A stretch of 64,000 bases of DNA from a virus: IMG/VR virus record IMGVR_UViG_3300006033_000024, positions 1-64,000 of that record; one strand, given 5' to 3'. Every line of letters begins with the position of its first letter. Position 1 is the stretch's first letter. Made by a program: the position numbers and the translations under genes. Of this stretch, positions 8,301-17,603 are shown piece after piece. The notes under the pieces are model-generated. The model was given only the letters and a program-made list of their open reading frames with translations, was not told where the DNA came from and did no database searches.

Positions 8301-9036
8301 AACAATCATGTCTGCTATACCGGGAACGTTGTCTTCTTATACGAACGCTACAAACTCTGCGTCTACTTCAACCGGTGGACTTTCTGATGCTGTTCAAAGA
8401 CAGATTGATCTTCTTGAAAAACAAAAAGACGCCGCATTAAGTGCGATTGACGCCCAAATTAACGGGTTACAACGCCAACTTGATTTGTTGAAATCGCAAA
8501 ACGAAGAAACACAAAATCAGATTGACTTGCAAAAGGCGTTAGATGATCTTGAACGTGCCCGTAATCAGCGGAATACCCGTGTCTACACAAGTACGGGCTG
8601 GCAATGGGTTTCGGACGCTGGCGCCGTACAGGGTGCCGAAGAAAACCTTAAAGATGTTCGTGAACGTATGGCAGAAAAAGCAATCCAAGATCAGATTGAC
8701 GCTTTGGAACGCAGAAAAGAAGATACATCTGCGGGGTATGACGCGCAAATCCGTAATCTTCGTGGTTATTCGGACGGTGGATTGGTTGATTTTACTGGGC
8801 CTGCAATGTTGCATGGTTCACAAAACAACGAGGAATATGTTTCAAATTCCACAGAAACCCGTGTATTGCGTAATATGTTAAGCAAGATGGGTGGCAAGCC
8901 TTCTTCCCGTATGGGAACCGGCAGTAGTGGTATGGCATATAACATTTATGGCGACATCATCGTTAATGGCGAAGATGGCGATAGTTTAGAAGCGATTATC
9001 TCAAGGGCGACTGCGCTTGCCCGTTCTGGAAAGTAG
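5374..9036 (+). CDS. tail tape measure protein (TP901 type)
   Basis: At 1220 aa this is the longest + strand ORF, as expected for a tape measure. Residues about 220-560 match the TP901-type core (VTNLQIITGMSEDS, EEWIRAGKTAEEAL, LIASLNGYKLAA). Hydrophobic segments occur near 570-600 and 640-665, and heptad coiled coil near 1040-1100. The usual 0.15 nm per residue rule predicts a tail of roughly 180 nm, so a siphovirus-like tail. Ribosome binding site AAAGGAGG. Confidence 0.95.
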   Translation: MAKTANYKIGVGALINASDIQSQLNAIAAKSKPKIKLDVELGGTATEQGKQKIVKYNEEISAAIQKTVLKREYDEARLNATQKTHADWYKKNLSEREAALGKINQQHELEKSKLQQLVGVMNSLKMAEARKTDVENMSANDRFFGYTDPEASRGTAAKSASYFNEVFSGYRRYGAVITDVDQATGKYDEKQRKILEDTAKLNIEVPKSSRSFKGLGDILKNNIAKFAEWTIAATVIMQTLRQIRAAIKYVEDLDKAVTNLQIITGMSEDSARALTKQYNELGREIGATTIQVAEGAEEWIRAGKTAEEALELTRQSLTLSKLSGMSASESTQALIASLNGYKLAASEAASVVDKLIAVDNKAATSAQELATAISYVSSVANISGVSLDRLVGLIGTVSSVTRLSAETVGQGFKSVFSRLGNVKVGKFIDDDGSAINDVEAVLGKVGIKLRENQDEFRDFQDVLDDVGKSWSTFTELEQSAIATALAGTRQRNLLVTAFQNYDEVIRLTTEAEESAGLSAKRMAEYTDSFAGKSAQLQANLEKLYSTMLDSSFLKFVVDLTSGIANFASALGGWTVVVPAAIMLLGAFKKEWAVTQLALGVGDTIINGLVMLFPRLEGAFISASDGLITLTGSATTAKIAMSALATGGILLLLTLLPQLFDWLRNNVEWFDRLFESIKDVSDNVDDLTARVSSLRDEYEKLRAQDELTSDEMKRLNMLNLEIQAQEELLRIEQERLYKKKFGGNAASGLVSAFYGGMPEGKFAYNDGSVGGKVLDTSLPGIEKPENLEIYLDAYQDLNDARKAGVELQQIELEYLKNVDAYLAENSEIVYEKASKEAGAYEKLASAMSGLKAGVAGVSSLYKEMSDNGQISIETVLGLMESGSDLIDLLYVENGVYKLNAKAAEAYYNAKRTATVNGLKLTKAEIEAEIAQAKTIMNTITVMMAKGQLLGSGYAYGIAYSNAKKTVDQMTAALNSYKTIMSAIPGTLSSYTNATNSASTSTGGLSDAVQRQIDLLEKQKDAALSAIDAQINGLQRQLDLLKSQNEETQNQIDLQKALDDLERARNQRNTRVYTSTGWQWVSDAGAVQGAEENLKDVRERMAEKAIQDQIDALERRKEDTSAGYDAQIRNLRGYSDGGLVDFTGPAMLHGSQNNEEYVSNSTETRVLRNMLSKMGGKPSSRMGTGSSGMAYNIYGDIIVNGEDGDSLEAIISRATALARSGK

Positions 9037-9044
9037 GTGGATGT

Positions 9045-10670
9045 ATGAAAATGTATAAACCCAATCGTGTGACGATGACCCCACAAAATGAAGCCATTGA
9101 TCCTACGATTGACAATGCTTTCCAATTCGTTTTTAATGGCGAAGTTTTATCGGCATACAATATCAATTTTTTCGATCTGTTCACGGGGGTGCCCATTGCG
9201 ACAGTCCCCGTGACAGTTTCGCCTGTAAAGTATAACGGACAGACAATTAGTTATACGATGCCCGCTTCTTTCTGGACGACCTATGGCATTGAAAATTCAC
9301 AAATGTCGTATTCGATTCAGTGTTTAGGTCAAGGGTATACGTTGTCATCGACTGCTACAAGCGACATTATTACAATCGCCAACGCGAACTATTCATTAGC
9401 GGAATATGTGTTTATGAGTAGCGCTACGATTTTTGGTGGGATCCAAGATTTTTATTTGGTTCCTACTGGGAACCCCGGCGACTATTATGCCTTTAACACG
9501 ATTGAAGCCGCAAGAAACGGTTTGGTTGTTGATCGCATTGTGGCATCTACTACAGGCACCACGACTGTCAAAGCCATGGTTTTTTCTGAACAGGTTCCGT
9601 TCCGTACAGCCGGGACACCTACGCTTACGTTGGCGTTAGTGACTGCTACTTCGGCAACGCAGGACATCGTTCCGACTTATTTTCATCCGAATGGGTACCC
9701 GTTAAATCGATATACATTCTATTTGTACGATTCGGCAGAAAATCTATTATTGCAAACTTCTGAAACGTTTTCATCTTATGCAAATTACACCATGGAAAAC
9801 TTAGCGCATGGCGAGAGTTTTAAGGTGCGGTTTACCGGTTGGAGCGTTTTGGATCAGTATGTAGACACTGGATTGGTGGTATTGAATGTAACTTATCCAA
9901 TCCCTATCCCCGAAGAGTCTTATGCGGTTACTGCTACGAACGATTGCGATAATGGACGCATGAATGTGGTCATTGGATTGACGCCCGTTCAGATGTTGAT
10001 CGGCGATATGGTTCCCTATGATACATTAAACGTAACCAACATTATCTTGTACCGTCAAACATATGGCGAAGCGTCCTATGAGGTTATTGCTTTGTTGCCT
10101 GCGGCGACGGTTTTATACCATGATTATATGGTTCAATCCAGTAAAAGTTATCGTTATAAGATTGGCTTTTCTGGGTATGTCACAACTGGTTATGTTTGGT
10201 CTGGTGATTTTGTGGCCGGTAATAGTGTTGTAACAAATTATATTGATGCTATTTATTATGGCTGGTTCTTGATTGATTTGGATGCGGATAAATCATATTT
10301 GTTCGACGTTCAGTTTGAGGGTGGCGAAACTACGCAAGAGGATGATTTCACAAAATATAAGACAAATTTGCGTTATAACGCATATAGCGTTGGTAATTTG
10401 CGTTCATCTTCGTCGAGTGGTCTTGGGTTGATCAGCGTGGATAATTTACACGATGACTTCACCAATACCAATGGCTTGTTGCGTGAAATTGCCAACTTGG
10501 TATCTCCTAGCAATACGAGTCGAAAGTTGGTTAAGGATCGTCGTACACCCACAAGGATCTTCCCAGTATTCACATCTGGGTTTAAAGAATTGCCGCTGCA
10601 TAATGGAATATCCTCGCAACCCTATTTGTGTTCTTTCCAGTGGGAACAACGCGACGATATTATTGAGTAG
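9045..10670 (+). CDS. distal tail / baseplate protein
   Basis: 541 aa, beta-rich, Thr/Ser/Val rich, no transmembrane segment. Position immediately after the tape measure is that of the distal tail protein in siphoviruses. The middle part (residues about 270-370) reads like fibronectin-III style strands. The Tyr-rich end (NLRYNAYS, FTSGFKELPLHNG) may contact the next baseplate component. AGGTGGATGT precedes the ATG. Function is inferred from position. Confidence 0.75.
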   Translation: MKMYKPNRVTMTPQNEAIDPTIDNAFQFVFNGEVLSAYNINFFDLFTGVPIATVPVTVSPVKYNGQTISYTMPASFWTTYGIENSQMSYSIQCLGQGYTLSSTATSDIITIANANYSLAEYVFMSSATIFGGIQDFYLVPTGNPGDYYAFNTIEAARNGLVVDRIVASTTGTTTVKAMVFSEQVPFRTAGTPTLTLALVTATSATQDIVPTYFHPNGYPLNRYTFYLYDSAENLLLQTSETFSSYANYTMENLAHGESFKVRFTGWSVLDQYVDTGLVVLNVTYPIPIPEESYAVTATNDCDNGRMNVVIGLTPVQMLIGDMVPYDTLNVTNIILYRQTYGEASYEVIALLPAATVLYHDYMVQSSKSYRYKIGFSGYVTTGYVWSGDFVAGNSVVTNYIDAIYYGWFLIDLDADKSYLFDVQFEGGETTQEDDFTKYKTNLRYNAYSVGNLRSSSSSGLGLISVDNLHDDFTNTNGLLREIANLVSPSNTSRKLVKDRRTPTRIFPVFTSGFKELPLHNGISSQPYLCSFQWEQRDDIIE

Positions 10671-10678
10671 GTGATAGT

Positions 10679-11107
10679 GTGACACTTACATCAAGGATTT
10701 ACAAAACATATTTAGACGAAGTGTTAAATATGTACCCATCCGAACCGGAAGTAAAAATGGTAAAGTTGCCATTGGTGGATCCATATAATGCTCAAAATGG
10801 GCAGTACAAGGCGTACCTACAAACAAGTGCGGGCGCAAACGTTGGTTCGCCTATTAGTTTTGAGGCTACGTCTTTGACAAAAGGTGCAACCAGTTTTGAC
10901 ATGGTGGTTTCTCCGCTTACGTTGACATGGGTTGGCGTTGGTGGCGCAAGCGTTGGCAGGGTTTTAATTAAACAGGTCTTGCCAAGCACCACCGAAATCA
11001 ATTGCGCACTTATTGATTTTGGCGAATCTTATCTGGTAGATGGCGATGTTGTATTAGATTTTACGAATGTTGGGTTTATATCTTTTGAGAGTTCAAACTA
11101 CATTTAA
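10679..11107 (+). CDS. small tail protein, paralogue of the next gene
   Basis: 142 aa from a GTG start with GTAGGTGATA upstream. Beta-rich, no Cys pairs or membrane segment. The C-terminal pattern (VDGDVVLDFTNVGFISFES) resembles that of the 11117-11524 product (IYLDDDTMSVIFGTGFLTF), suggesting a tandem duplication. Likely a baseplate or tail decoration protein by position. Confidence 0.75.
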   Translation: MTLTSRIYKTYLDEVLNMYPSEPEVKMVKLPLVDPYNAQNGQYKAYLQTSAGANVGSPISFEATSLTKGATSFDMVVSPLTLTWVGVGGASVGRVLIKQVLPSTTEINCALIDFGESYLVDGDVVLDFTNVGFISFESSNYI

Positions 11108-11116
11108 GGAGGGTTT

Positions 11117-11524
11117 ATGGCAAGGAATGAAATATATTCCGATTTACTTTATCGCGTCCTAAACCCTCTTTATGGGTTTGGTTATATTTTACCGTATTTA
11201 GCAGGATCGGTAAGGGTTGAATTGTTAAGCCCTACGTTGATCCCCGTTTCCGGGACTACTTTTGTTCAAGTTACGACGGAAGTTAAAGAAAATACAATGG
11301 GAGCCTTTGTTATGACCCCGATTGTTGGCGACCAAAATTATGCTACTTGGCTCAATGTAACGGGGACTGCCAGATATGTGCGTGTTTATTTGACAGCCGA
11401 TACGGACGTTATTGATCCGTATGTGGTGGATATTGATTTCGATGAGGATATTTATTTGGATGACGATACGATGAGTGTCATATTCGGCACTGGGTTTCTC
11501 ACGTTTAGTGGGAACTTTATTTAA
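11117..11524 (+). CDS. small tail protein, paralogue of the previous gene
   Basis: 135 aa, ATG after AAGGAGGGTTT. Beta-rich sequence with a Tyr-rich N-terminus (LYRVLNPLYGFGY) and an acidic C-terminal third rich in Asp. The ending resembles the preceding gene product. Probably part of the baseplate or a receptor-contact accessory; no named family. Confidence 0.75.
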   Translation: MARNEIYSDLLYRVLNPLYGFGYILPYLAGSVRVELLSPTLIPVSGTTFVQVTTEVKENTMGAFVMTPIVGDQNYATWLNVTGTARYVRVYLTADTDVIDPYVVDIDFDEDIYLDDDTMSVIFGTGFLTFSGNFI

Positions 11525-11536
11525 GGGGGTCATATT

Positions 11537-12850
11537 ATGCCTTATCCAGTTGTTCCCGGCATTTACGTTGAGGGTCTAGTTCCTCTTCCAACTTTATATC
11601 CATCGAACGTTCTTTATCCACAAGAAGACAATTTGGTTGTTGTTCCACAATATATGACGATTAGCGTTGGTTCTGGACTAAATTCTCGTTGGGATGCGCA
11701 GACGCCATCGTTTACTTCTTATGTAAACTATTTGAAGACAAACGTTCGGCAAGCGTTTTTCAAGATTGATTTGTTGCGTCTTGAAGACGAAACTATTTAT
11801 GATACGTTGATTTCCGATGTGCAAAATGCCGATGGATCGACAAGTAATCAATTGCAAGAAGGGGTTCGTCGTACATGTAACTTTTCGTTGATCAATGCGT
11901 TGCGAGAATATACGTCGTTTTTTACGAATATCAGTATTGGGAATAAATTTAGATTATCACTAGGTTACGCCGTTGGATCTAAAATTAAGTGGTTTACGCA
12001 GGGCGTCTATGTGTTTGATAACCCCGTTTTGGTAAGTCAGTATTCAGACCGTAAAGTTACGGTTTCGGGTACGGATAAATGGTCGATGTTGAATGGTAAA
12101 AACGGTGGGGTTTTGGACGGGACGTATACTGCCCCCGTCGGAAGTGAAATTGTCGGGTTGATTCATTCAATCCTTAATTTTGATATTGTTCGCGACCCTG
12201 TACTTCCTTTGATCCACGAAAGTTTAGTAGGCGCAACTATTACCTACGACATTACTAAACAAGCTGGCGAAACGGTTGCAGATTTGTTGTTGGAAATTGC
12301 TTACAATATGAGTTGCTATGTTTATTACGATTCCGAGGGGCGATTTGTGATGCGTCCGTTTGAATATGACAATATCAAGGCACCGGTATTTGATTTGAAT
12401 TACTTAGATTATAATTATCTTGGCGTTTCGAAAGAATTGTCTTTTGATAAGATTTATAACGCCGTTCAAGTTCGTGCAGATAACATTCAAGATTCAAGTA
12501 CGCCTATTATCGCCGAAGCCATTAACAATGATCCGTTAGACCCGAATAGTTATCAGAATTACGGCGTTAAGAAATTGTATGTCGTAACCGATTACACCAA
12601 GGGGATTACGACGGATGATTTGGCGACGGTTCGGGCAAACTGGGAATTAAAGAATGTGAAAGCACGTCAATCGAGCGTTTCTGCCACCACTTTGGCATTG
12701 TACCATGTTGATGTAAACGATACATTGTCCGTTACCGATCCGACGACGGGGGACAATCTTTCCCCTTATTTAGTTAAGGGAATCACGTTACCGATTGGTA
12801 CGAATGTCCAATCGAACATTGCTTTGGTTAAGGTTACGGGGTTGATGTAA
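11537..12850 (+). CDS. baseplate hub / tail-associated protein
   Basis: 437 aa with features of the phage hub family: early beta strands with YMTISVGSGLNSRWD, a central VTVSGTDKWSMLNG segment, GETVADLLLEIAYNMSCYVYYD (typical hub helix followed by a strand), and a late NAVQVRADN region. In siphoviruses this protein sits at the tail tip and carries the fibres. It follows distal tail proteins in the expected order. Confidence 0.8.
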   Translation: MPYPVVPGIYVEGLVPLPTLYPSNVLYPQEDNLVVVPQYMTISVGSGLNSRWDAQTPSFTSYVNYLKTNVRQAFFKIDLLRLEDETIYDTLISDVQNADGSTSNQLQEGVRRTCNFSLINALREYTSFFTNISIGNKFRLSLGYAVGSKIKWFTQGVYVFDNPVLVSQYSDRKVTVSGTDKWSMLNGKNGGVLDGTYTAPVGSEIVGLIHSILNFDIVRDPVLPLIHESLVGATITYDITKQAGETVADLLLEIAYNMSCYVYYDSEGRFVMRPFEYDNIKAPVFDLNYLDYNYLGVSKELSFDKIYNAVQVRADNIQDSSTPIIAEAINNDPLDPNSYQNYGVKKLYVVTDYTKGITTDDLATVRANWELKNVKARQSSVSATTLALYHVDVNDTLSVTDPTTGDNLSPYLVKGITLPIGTNVQSNIALVKVTGLM

Positions 12851-12860
12851 GGAGGAATTT

Positions 12861-13157
12861 ATGAAGAAAAACGAAGAGAAGAGTGCGGTTGGGTTATATT
12901 CGATGATCATTACAATTGTTGAAAAAGTTTTGCGTAATGTGTTGCGCGATCAACAAGTCATGTGTACCATGGCGTGTACGGTTGCGACCTATAACGTTGG
13001 GCTAGGTACGGCGACGTTGTATTTGCCGCCGGATTTTACGAACGCAAGTACGGTCAATTATACAAATCGTACAGGCGCAACGTTGTTGCCCGGTCAGAAA
13101 GTTTACTTATTGTATAAATATGGCGACATTTCACAAGGGTGGATTGCGCACAAATAG
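12861..13157 (+). CDS. 98-aa tail protein
   Basis: ATG after AAGGAGGAATTT. The N-terminal helix (SMIITIVEKVLRNVLRDQQ) is followed by a beta-rich domain with GTATLYLPPD and a Gly-Ala-Thr-Leu-Leu-Pro-Gly turn typical of small phage OB-like spike or fibre-base domains. Such proteins often follow the hub. No catalytic motif. Confidence 0.7.
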   Translation: MKKNEEKSAVGLYSMIITIVEKVLRNVLRDQQVMCTMACTVATYNVGLGTATLYLPPDFTNASTVNYTNRTGATLLPGQKVYLLYKYGDISQGWIAHK

Positions 13158-13172
13158 AAAGGGGCGATCAGT

Positions 13173-13829
13173 TTGGCTTACACAAAAACAACGTGGGTGA
13201 ATGGAACAGCCCCGGCGCTTAACGCGACGAATTTAAACAAGATTGAACAGGGTATATTTGATAGTGTTAGCAAGACCGCGGCTGTTGCTGGTGTTAACCT
13301 TAATACCGTTATTGTTAGTGGTATGTATCGCGTCGATGCGGTTACAGGTTTGCCTGCCGGGGCGTCTGATTATGGGCAATTGTTGGTTTTACAAGCTGGG
13401 GGCGATACGATTTCCCAGACATATTATGATTTTGCGAATTTTAAAACATATATAAGGAATGGCACGGTTGCAGGGGGTATTGTTGTTAGCGCCGGTGGTT
13501 GGAAAGAAGTTGCGTATTATGATGCAAACTTTGGCATTGTGGTTGGATCAAATGCCAACGGACAATACACCAAGTTCCCAGATGGCACGATGATATGTTC
13601 ACACGCACTTTCTTCAAGTAGTTCAGCCAACACAACGTGGACTTATCCACAAACGTTCCAAACATTTGTATTTGCCCAAGTTACCGCAGAATCACCAACG
13701 ATCGGGGTTTTAGTGGGTCAGATTTATTCAAGAACATTTACAGAACTTGTATTAAATGTTCTTAATGCAAGTGGCGCAAGGGTTGCTTGTACAACTCACG
13801 TTCTGGCCGTAGGTCGTTGGAAACCATAA
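13173..13829 (+). CDS. tail fibre / receptor-binding protein
   Basis: 218 aa from a TTG start with AAAGGGG at correct spacing. The N-terminus (NGTAPALNATNLNKIEQGI) is a classic phage fibre anchor motif. A middle pyocin-knob-like segment (SGMYRVDAVTGLPAGASDYG) precedes a C-terminal domain starting at FPDGTMICSHALSS, like the tip domain of many phage fibres. Probably binds a cell-surface polymer. Confidence 0.85.
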   Translation: MAYTKTTWVNGTAPALNATNLNKIEQGIFDSVSKTAAVAGVNLNTVIVSGMYRVDAVTGLPAGASDYGQLLVLQAGGDTISQTYYDFANFKTYIRNGTVAGGIVVSAGGWKEVAYYDANFGIVVGSNANGQYTKFPDGTMICSHALSSSSSANTTWTYPQTFQTFVFAQVTAESPTIGVLVGQIYSRTFTELVLNVLNASGARVACTTHVLAVGRWKP

Positions 13830-13833
13830 TATG

Positions 13834-13851
13834 ATAAAATATCTATTTTAT
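13834..13851. repeat. 18-bp dyad ATAAAA-TATCTA-TTTTAT
   Basis: Exact dyad copy before the SHAEG fibre gene at 13868; followed by GTGAGGGGG, the ribosome binding site. A ten-codon reading frame (MIKYLFYVRG) spans it in the same phase as at the copy at 21435. Confidence 0.85.
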
Positions 13852-13867
13852 GTGAGGGGGTGACTTC

Positions 13868-15856
13868 GTGCATGTATTAAAAAACTATCAAAGTGGGCAA
13901 AGAGCCAATAATCAACTTGAAGAAATTCCTGCGAGCGCTAAACCACTTGATCTTAATGCCACCATTAACGAACTTAAGACGTTGGTTGAATGGATGAGAG
14001 ACCACCCTTCTGGCAATGCCGGTGGTGGCGATTATGATGATAGTGCGTTACAGTCCGCAATCAGTGATTTGCAAACAGGGAAGGCAGATGTGTCTGATTT
14101 GGACTCATTTATTTCGCTCCAGACGGGTGGATCTATTTCGGGTACAAGGGCTGCTGCTATAGGGATTAATAATGAACTATCTGGCAGTGACTCTTTCGCG
14201 ACTGGTGATTTAAATATCGTTTCTGGATTAAATGCATTTGCATCTGGGTTTAACAATAAAGCAGAGGGTGCGTATTCTCATTCAGAAGGGATGCAAACTA
14301 GGGCTACGAATATTGCGTCTCATTCCGAAGGGGATCATACGAGTTCTTTTGGATACGCCGCGCATGCCGAAGGAACATTGACGTTCGCATCTGGCACCGC
14401 CGCGCATGCGGAAGGCTATGGAACCGATGCCTCTGCAAATAATGCCCACGCTGAGGGCGCTAGCACATACGCCCAAGGCGTACAATCGCATGCAGAGGGT
14501 CTTGATACGGTTGCGTATGGACAACAATCTCATGCCGAGGGCGAGGGTACGATAGCACAAGGTGAAAACCAACATGCTGGGGGTCAATATAATATTGCCA
14601 ACGGGTCGGCTAGTTCGCATAGTCCAACTGATTATGTTTGGATTATTGGAAACGGGACTGACGACGCAAATCGGTCAGATGCCGCGGCGTTACAATGGAA
14701 CGGCGTGTTAAAGGTTGTTGATTTAGAATCATTCGATGGTACCAAAGGATTACTTTTAGATACCGATAAAACAAAGTTAGACAATTTGGTTATCCCCGAT
14801 CAACTTAGTGATTTGACAGATGATGAAACTCATCGTTTGGTCACCGATACCGAAAAGTCAACGTGGAACGCAAAACAACCTGCGATGGGTTCAGATGATA
14901 ATTATGTCACAGATGCAGAAAAAGCTGCGCTACATGCACATAGCAACAAAACTGCATTAGACGCAGTTAGTGGCACCAATACGGGCGATCAAACGTTAAG
15001 TGGCTTGGGAGGTGTGGCTGCTAATGTCGCTATTACCGGTGCAACCAAAACCAAGGTGACATATGATTCAAAAGGGTTGGTTACTGGTGGATCCGATGCG
15101 ACGACTGTCGATATTGCAGATTCTGCGAATAAACGTTATGTCACCGACGCACAACTTATTGTTATAGGGAATACTTCGGGTGCGAATAGTGGGGACGAAA
15201 CCACTTCGACCATTAAAACTAAGTTGGGAATTACAACGCTTAGTGGTTCTAATACTGGTGATAACGCCGTCAACTCTTTATATAGCGGATTGGCGACGTC
15301 GAAACAAGATACATTAGTGAGTGCTACGAATATCAAAACAATCAATGGTTCGTCAATCTTAGGTGGTGGCGACTTAGTAGTTTCTGGTGGGTCTGCCCCG
15401 TTTGCTATGTATCGTTTAACCGCACCATTTTCAAATTCGACAACGACGTTGCAAGACGTTACGGGTTGGGCATTCCCTGTTACGGCAGGGAAAATATATA
15501 GGATTGAAATTATCGCCTTATATCAGACGAATACAACTACCACCGGTGGTAAACTTGGTTTTTATTTGCCAAGCGGAACTGGTGCGGTCGTTGGCTATCT
15601 TGAGGGTGGAATTTCGTCCGCAACCGTAGCGACAGAGTTAAAGGCACCGATTTACGCTATTGGTGCAAGTAACTTGGCAGGAAGTTTTTTATTAACCTCT
15701 GGAGTAAACGTTATCAATACACCCCATCATATTGATGGCTCGTTGATTTTTAATTGTGCTACATCTGGCGAGTTCCGCGCCCAATGGTCTGGCGAAGCTG
15801 CTACCGCCGCACAACTTAATACAAATAGTGTTTTATTGGTTACGGTTTTGAATTAA
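13868..15856 (+). CDS. tail fibre with SHAEG repeats
   Basis: 662 aa from a GTG start. The N-terminal helix contains LDLNATINELKTLVEWM. Residues about 90-260 hold repeated SHAEG/AHAEG/SHSEG motifs about 14-16 residues apart, as in trimeric YadA-head type beta-roll fibres. Then come NLSDLTDDETHRLVTD-like fibre shaft repeats and a C-terminal beta domain from about residue 510 that may bind the receptor. Related in design to 21475-23817. Confidence 0.88.
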   Translation: MHVLKNYQSGQRANNQLEEIPASAKPLDLNATINELKTLVEWMRDHPSGNAGGGDYDDSALQSAISDLQTGKADVSDLDSFISLQTGGSISGTRAAAIGINNELSGSDSFATGDLNIVSGLNAFASGFNNKAEGAYSHSEGMQTRATNIASHSEGDHTSSFGYAAHAEGTLTFASGTAAHAEGYGTDASANNAHAEGASTYAQGVQSHAEGLDTVAYGQQSHAEGEGTIAQGENQHAGGQYNIANGSASSHSPTDYVWIIGNGTDDANRSDAAALQWNGVLKVVDLESFDGTKGLLLDTDKTKLDNLVIPDQLSDLTDDETHRLVTDTEKSTWNAKQPAMGSDDNYVTDAEKAALHAHSNKTALDAVSGTNTGDQTLSGLGGVAANVAITGATKTKVTYDSKGLVTGGSDATTVDIADSANKRYVTDAQLIVIGNTSGANSGDETTSTIKTKLGITTLSGSNTGDNAVNSLYSGLATSKQDTLVSATNIKTINGSSILGGGDLVVSGGSAPFAMYRLTAPFSNSTTTLQDVTGWAFPVTAGKIYRIEIIALYQTNTTTTGGKLGFYLPSGTGAVVGYLEGGISSATVATELKAPIYAIGASNLAGSFLLTSGVNVINTPHHIDGSLIFNCATSGEFRAQWSGEAATAAQLNTNSVLLVTVLN

Positions 15857-15877
15857 AAGAACAACAAGAAAGAAGGG

Positions 15878-16849
15878 ATGATTTTGATACAGACACCATA
15901 TTTTTTCGAATACCACCTTTGCGTATCGGGTAGTGAAATTGCGAACTCGCACAAAGGGACAAAGAATCTAGATTTTGCATGTGCGAAAGATCGTAATATA
16001 GTCGCACCGTGTGATTGTAAAGTTGTTGGCATTTATCATTCAACGCAATCCAACGCGAACACCGTTTGGTTTGAATCGTTGGATGAAGTAAAAGGCCCTG
16101 CGTTTACGGATTTCATCTATTGGATGATGTCACATATGTATGACGCCGATTTTAAAGCCATGAGTTATTTTGTTGGCAAGATCTTTAAACGTGGCGAATA
16201 CATGTATAAAGAGGGTGCGCAAGGAAACGCAAGTGGCGTTCATGTGCATTTCGGCGTTGGACGTGGTAAATATGTCGCACCGGGTTGGTATAAAACATCT
16301 TACAACACTTGGATGCCCAGAAATGGCGTTCATGCGTGGGAAGCGTTCTATTTGAAACCCGGCACGGCGATCGTTAAGGGTAGTGATGAGGGGTATGCCT
16401 ATAAAGATAAATGGGTTTATGCTACCGTTCCTGCGACCATGATGACCGTTGCGAATAAAGGGGTTAAGACAGGCGATGTTGCTGTCAATGTGCGCGAACA
16501 AGCATCTACGATGTATCCGGTCATTGCACAATTGCCGAAGAATCAAGTGATCGATATTTTAGAAGAGTCTACAAATATCGTTGACGGTTTCAAATGGGTC
16601 AAGGTATATATCAATGGACATTATGGATATAGCGCAATGGTCGCATCCGTATCCATTGTGGATGTATTGACACCCGAACAGATCTTGCAGAAAAAGTTGG
16701 ACGAAGCCAATGCGACGATTGCGAAACAGAATTCGGCGATTGCATTAAAAGATGCTTCGATCGCTACGTTAACGCAACAAAACGTGGCTTTGGATACACA
16801 AGTTAAGTCGTTTTCGGCAGTTACGAAAACATTGTACGAAAAGAAATAG
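15878..16849 (+). CDS. endolysin: M23 peptidase with SH3 domain
   Basis: 323 aa. Residues about 20-140 form an M23 metallopeptidase: the HKGTKNLDF segment supplies a zinc His and Asp, and GVHVHFGVG supplies the HxH motif. Residues about 195-260 form an SH3-like cell wall binding domain (DVAVNVREQASTMYPVIAQL). The last 50 residues are coiled coil. It would cleave peptide cross-bridges of Gram-positive peptidoglycan, and precedes the holin. Confidence 0.88.
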   Translation: MILIQTPYFFEYHLCVSGSEIANSHKGTKNLDFACAKDRNIVAPCDCKVVGIYHSTQSNANTVWFESLDEVKGPAFTDFIYWMMSHMYDADFKAMSYFVGKIFKRGEYMYKEGAQGNASGVHVHFGVGRGKYVAPGWYKTSYNTWMPRNGVHAWEAFYLKPGTAIVKGSDEGYAYKDKWVYATVPATMMTVANKGVKTGDVAVNVREQASTMYPVIAQLPKNQVIDILEESTNIVDGFKWVKVYINGHYGYSAMVASVSIVDVLTPEQILQKKLDEANATIAKQNSAIALKDASIATLTQQNVALDTQVKSFSAVTKTLYEKK

Positions 16850-16861
16850 AGGGACAAAAAT

Positions 16862-17308
16862 ATGTTTAACACAATCATTGACGCTTTCTTGGCGCAAGCA
16901 CCGTTGTTGATCGTTTCGATGGCGGTCTTGGCAGCTTCGTTTATCGCCTTATTCTTAGTTAGTTTAAAGGTTAACCTGTTTGAATTGAAACAGACCTTCG
17001 ATGGTAAACGCTTTGTGAATGGATTAGCCGAAATCATCTTTGGGATTTTGAGCGTATTCTTTTATGCGTTTAGCGCCGTTGGATTTATTCAAGTCATCGA
17101 AATGTCGGGATTGTTAAAAGAGGGGTTGGCAGAAACCGCCAGTATCGCCGCTCTGATCACAATCTTCGGCGTTGCTATTTATAAGAACATCTTGAAGTAT
17201 CAAGAAAAAGCAAAGGTCAAATTAGAAGTGACCGATGTTGAAATCGCAGAAGCAACGGAAGACCCCGAATCCATTTCGGGTGTTGAACCCGCGGATACCC
17301 AAGGTTAG
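16862..17308 (+). CDS. putative holin
   Basis: 148 aa with three hydrophobic helices near residues 10-35, 57-80 and 93-112, and a charged acidic C-terminus. It starts 12 bases after the endolysin stop. Size, topology and position fit a phage holin that permeabilises the membrane at lysis. No sequence family named. Confidence 0.75.
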   Translation: MFNTIIDAFLAQAPLLIVSMAVLAASFIALFLVSLKVNLFELKQTFDGKRFVNGLAEIIFGILSVFFYAFSAVGFIQVIEMSGLLKEGLAETASIAALITIFGVAIYKNILKYQEKAKVKLEVTDVEIAEATEDPESISGVEPADTQG

Positions 17309-17346
17309 TCGCCGGACTTAAATCGGGGAAGGTGGTATAAACCATA

Positions 17347-17601
17347 ATGAACATCTCAGGAACACGCATGGTAGGGTCTAACTCGATTTTAACCAGTGTT
17401 GCAGACGCGGAAATTCTTCCGAATACTGCTCAACGATTAACGGATTTTGAATTAATGAACGATCAAGCATGTACGATTTCAATTAACGGTGGCGCGTTTA
17501 TTCATTTGAGAGCATTGCAGGGTATTGCTTTTGATTTTGTACAAAGCGCACGGATCCATGAAAACGGGATTACGTTTAACTGGATTGGGACGGTGGCTTA
17601 G
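17347..17601 (+). CDS. 84-aa tail accessory protein
   Basis: ATG after GGAAGGTGG. Contains FELMNDQACTISINGG and IHENGITFNWIG, a pattern often seen in small phage proteins that accompany fibres. Its stop is separated from the next GTG start by two bases, so the two are translationally coupled. Exact role unknown. Confidence 0.7.
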   Translation: MNISGTRMVGSNSILTSVADAEILPNTAQRLTDFELMNDQACTISINGGAFIHLRALQGIAFDFVQSARIHENGITFNWIGTVA

Positions 17602-17603
17602 GT

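Noticed and set aside
14280-14580. Repetitive DNA in the fibre gene
   Set aside because: It is the coding of in-frame SHAEG protein repeats, not a DNA-level repeat element.
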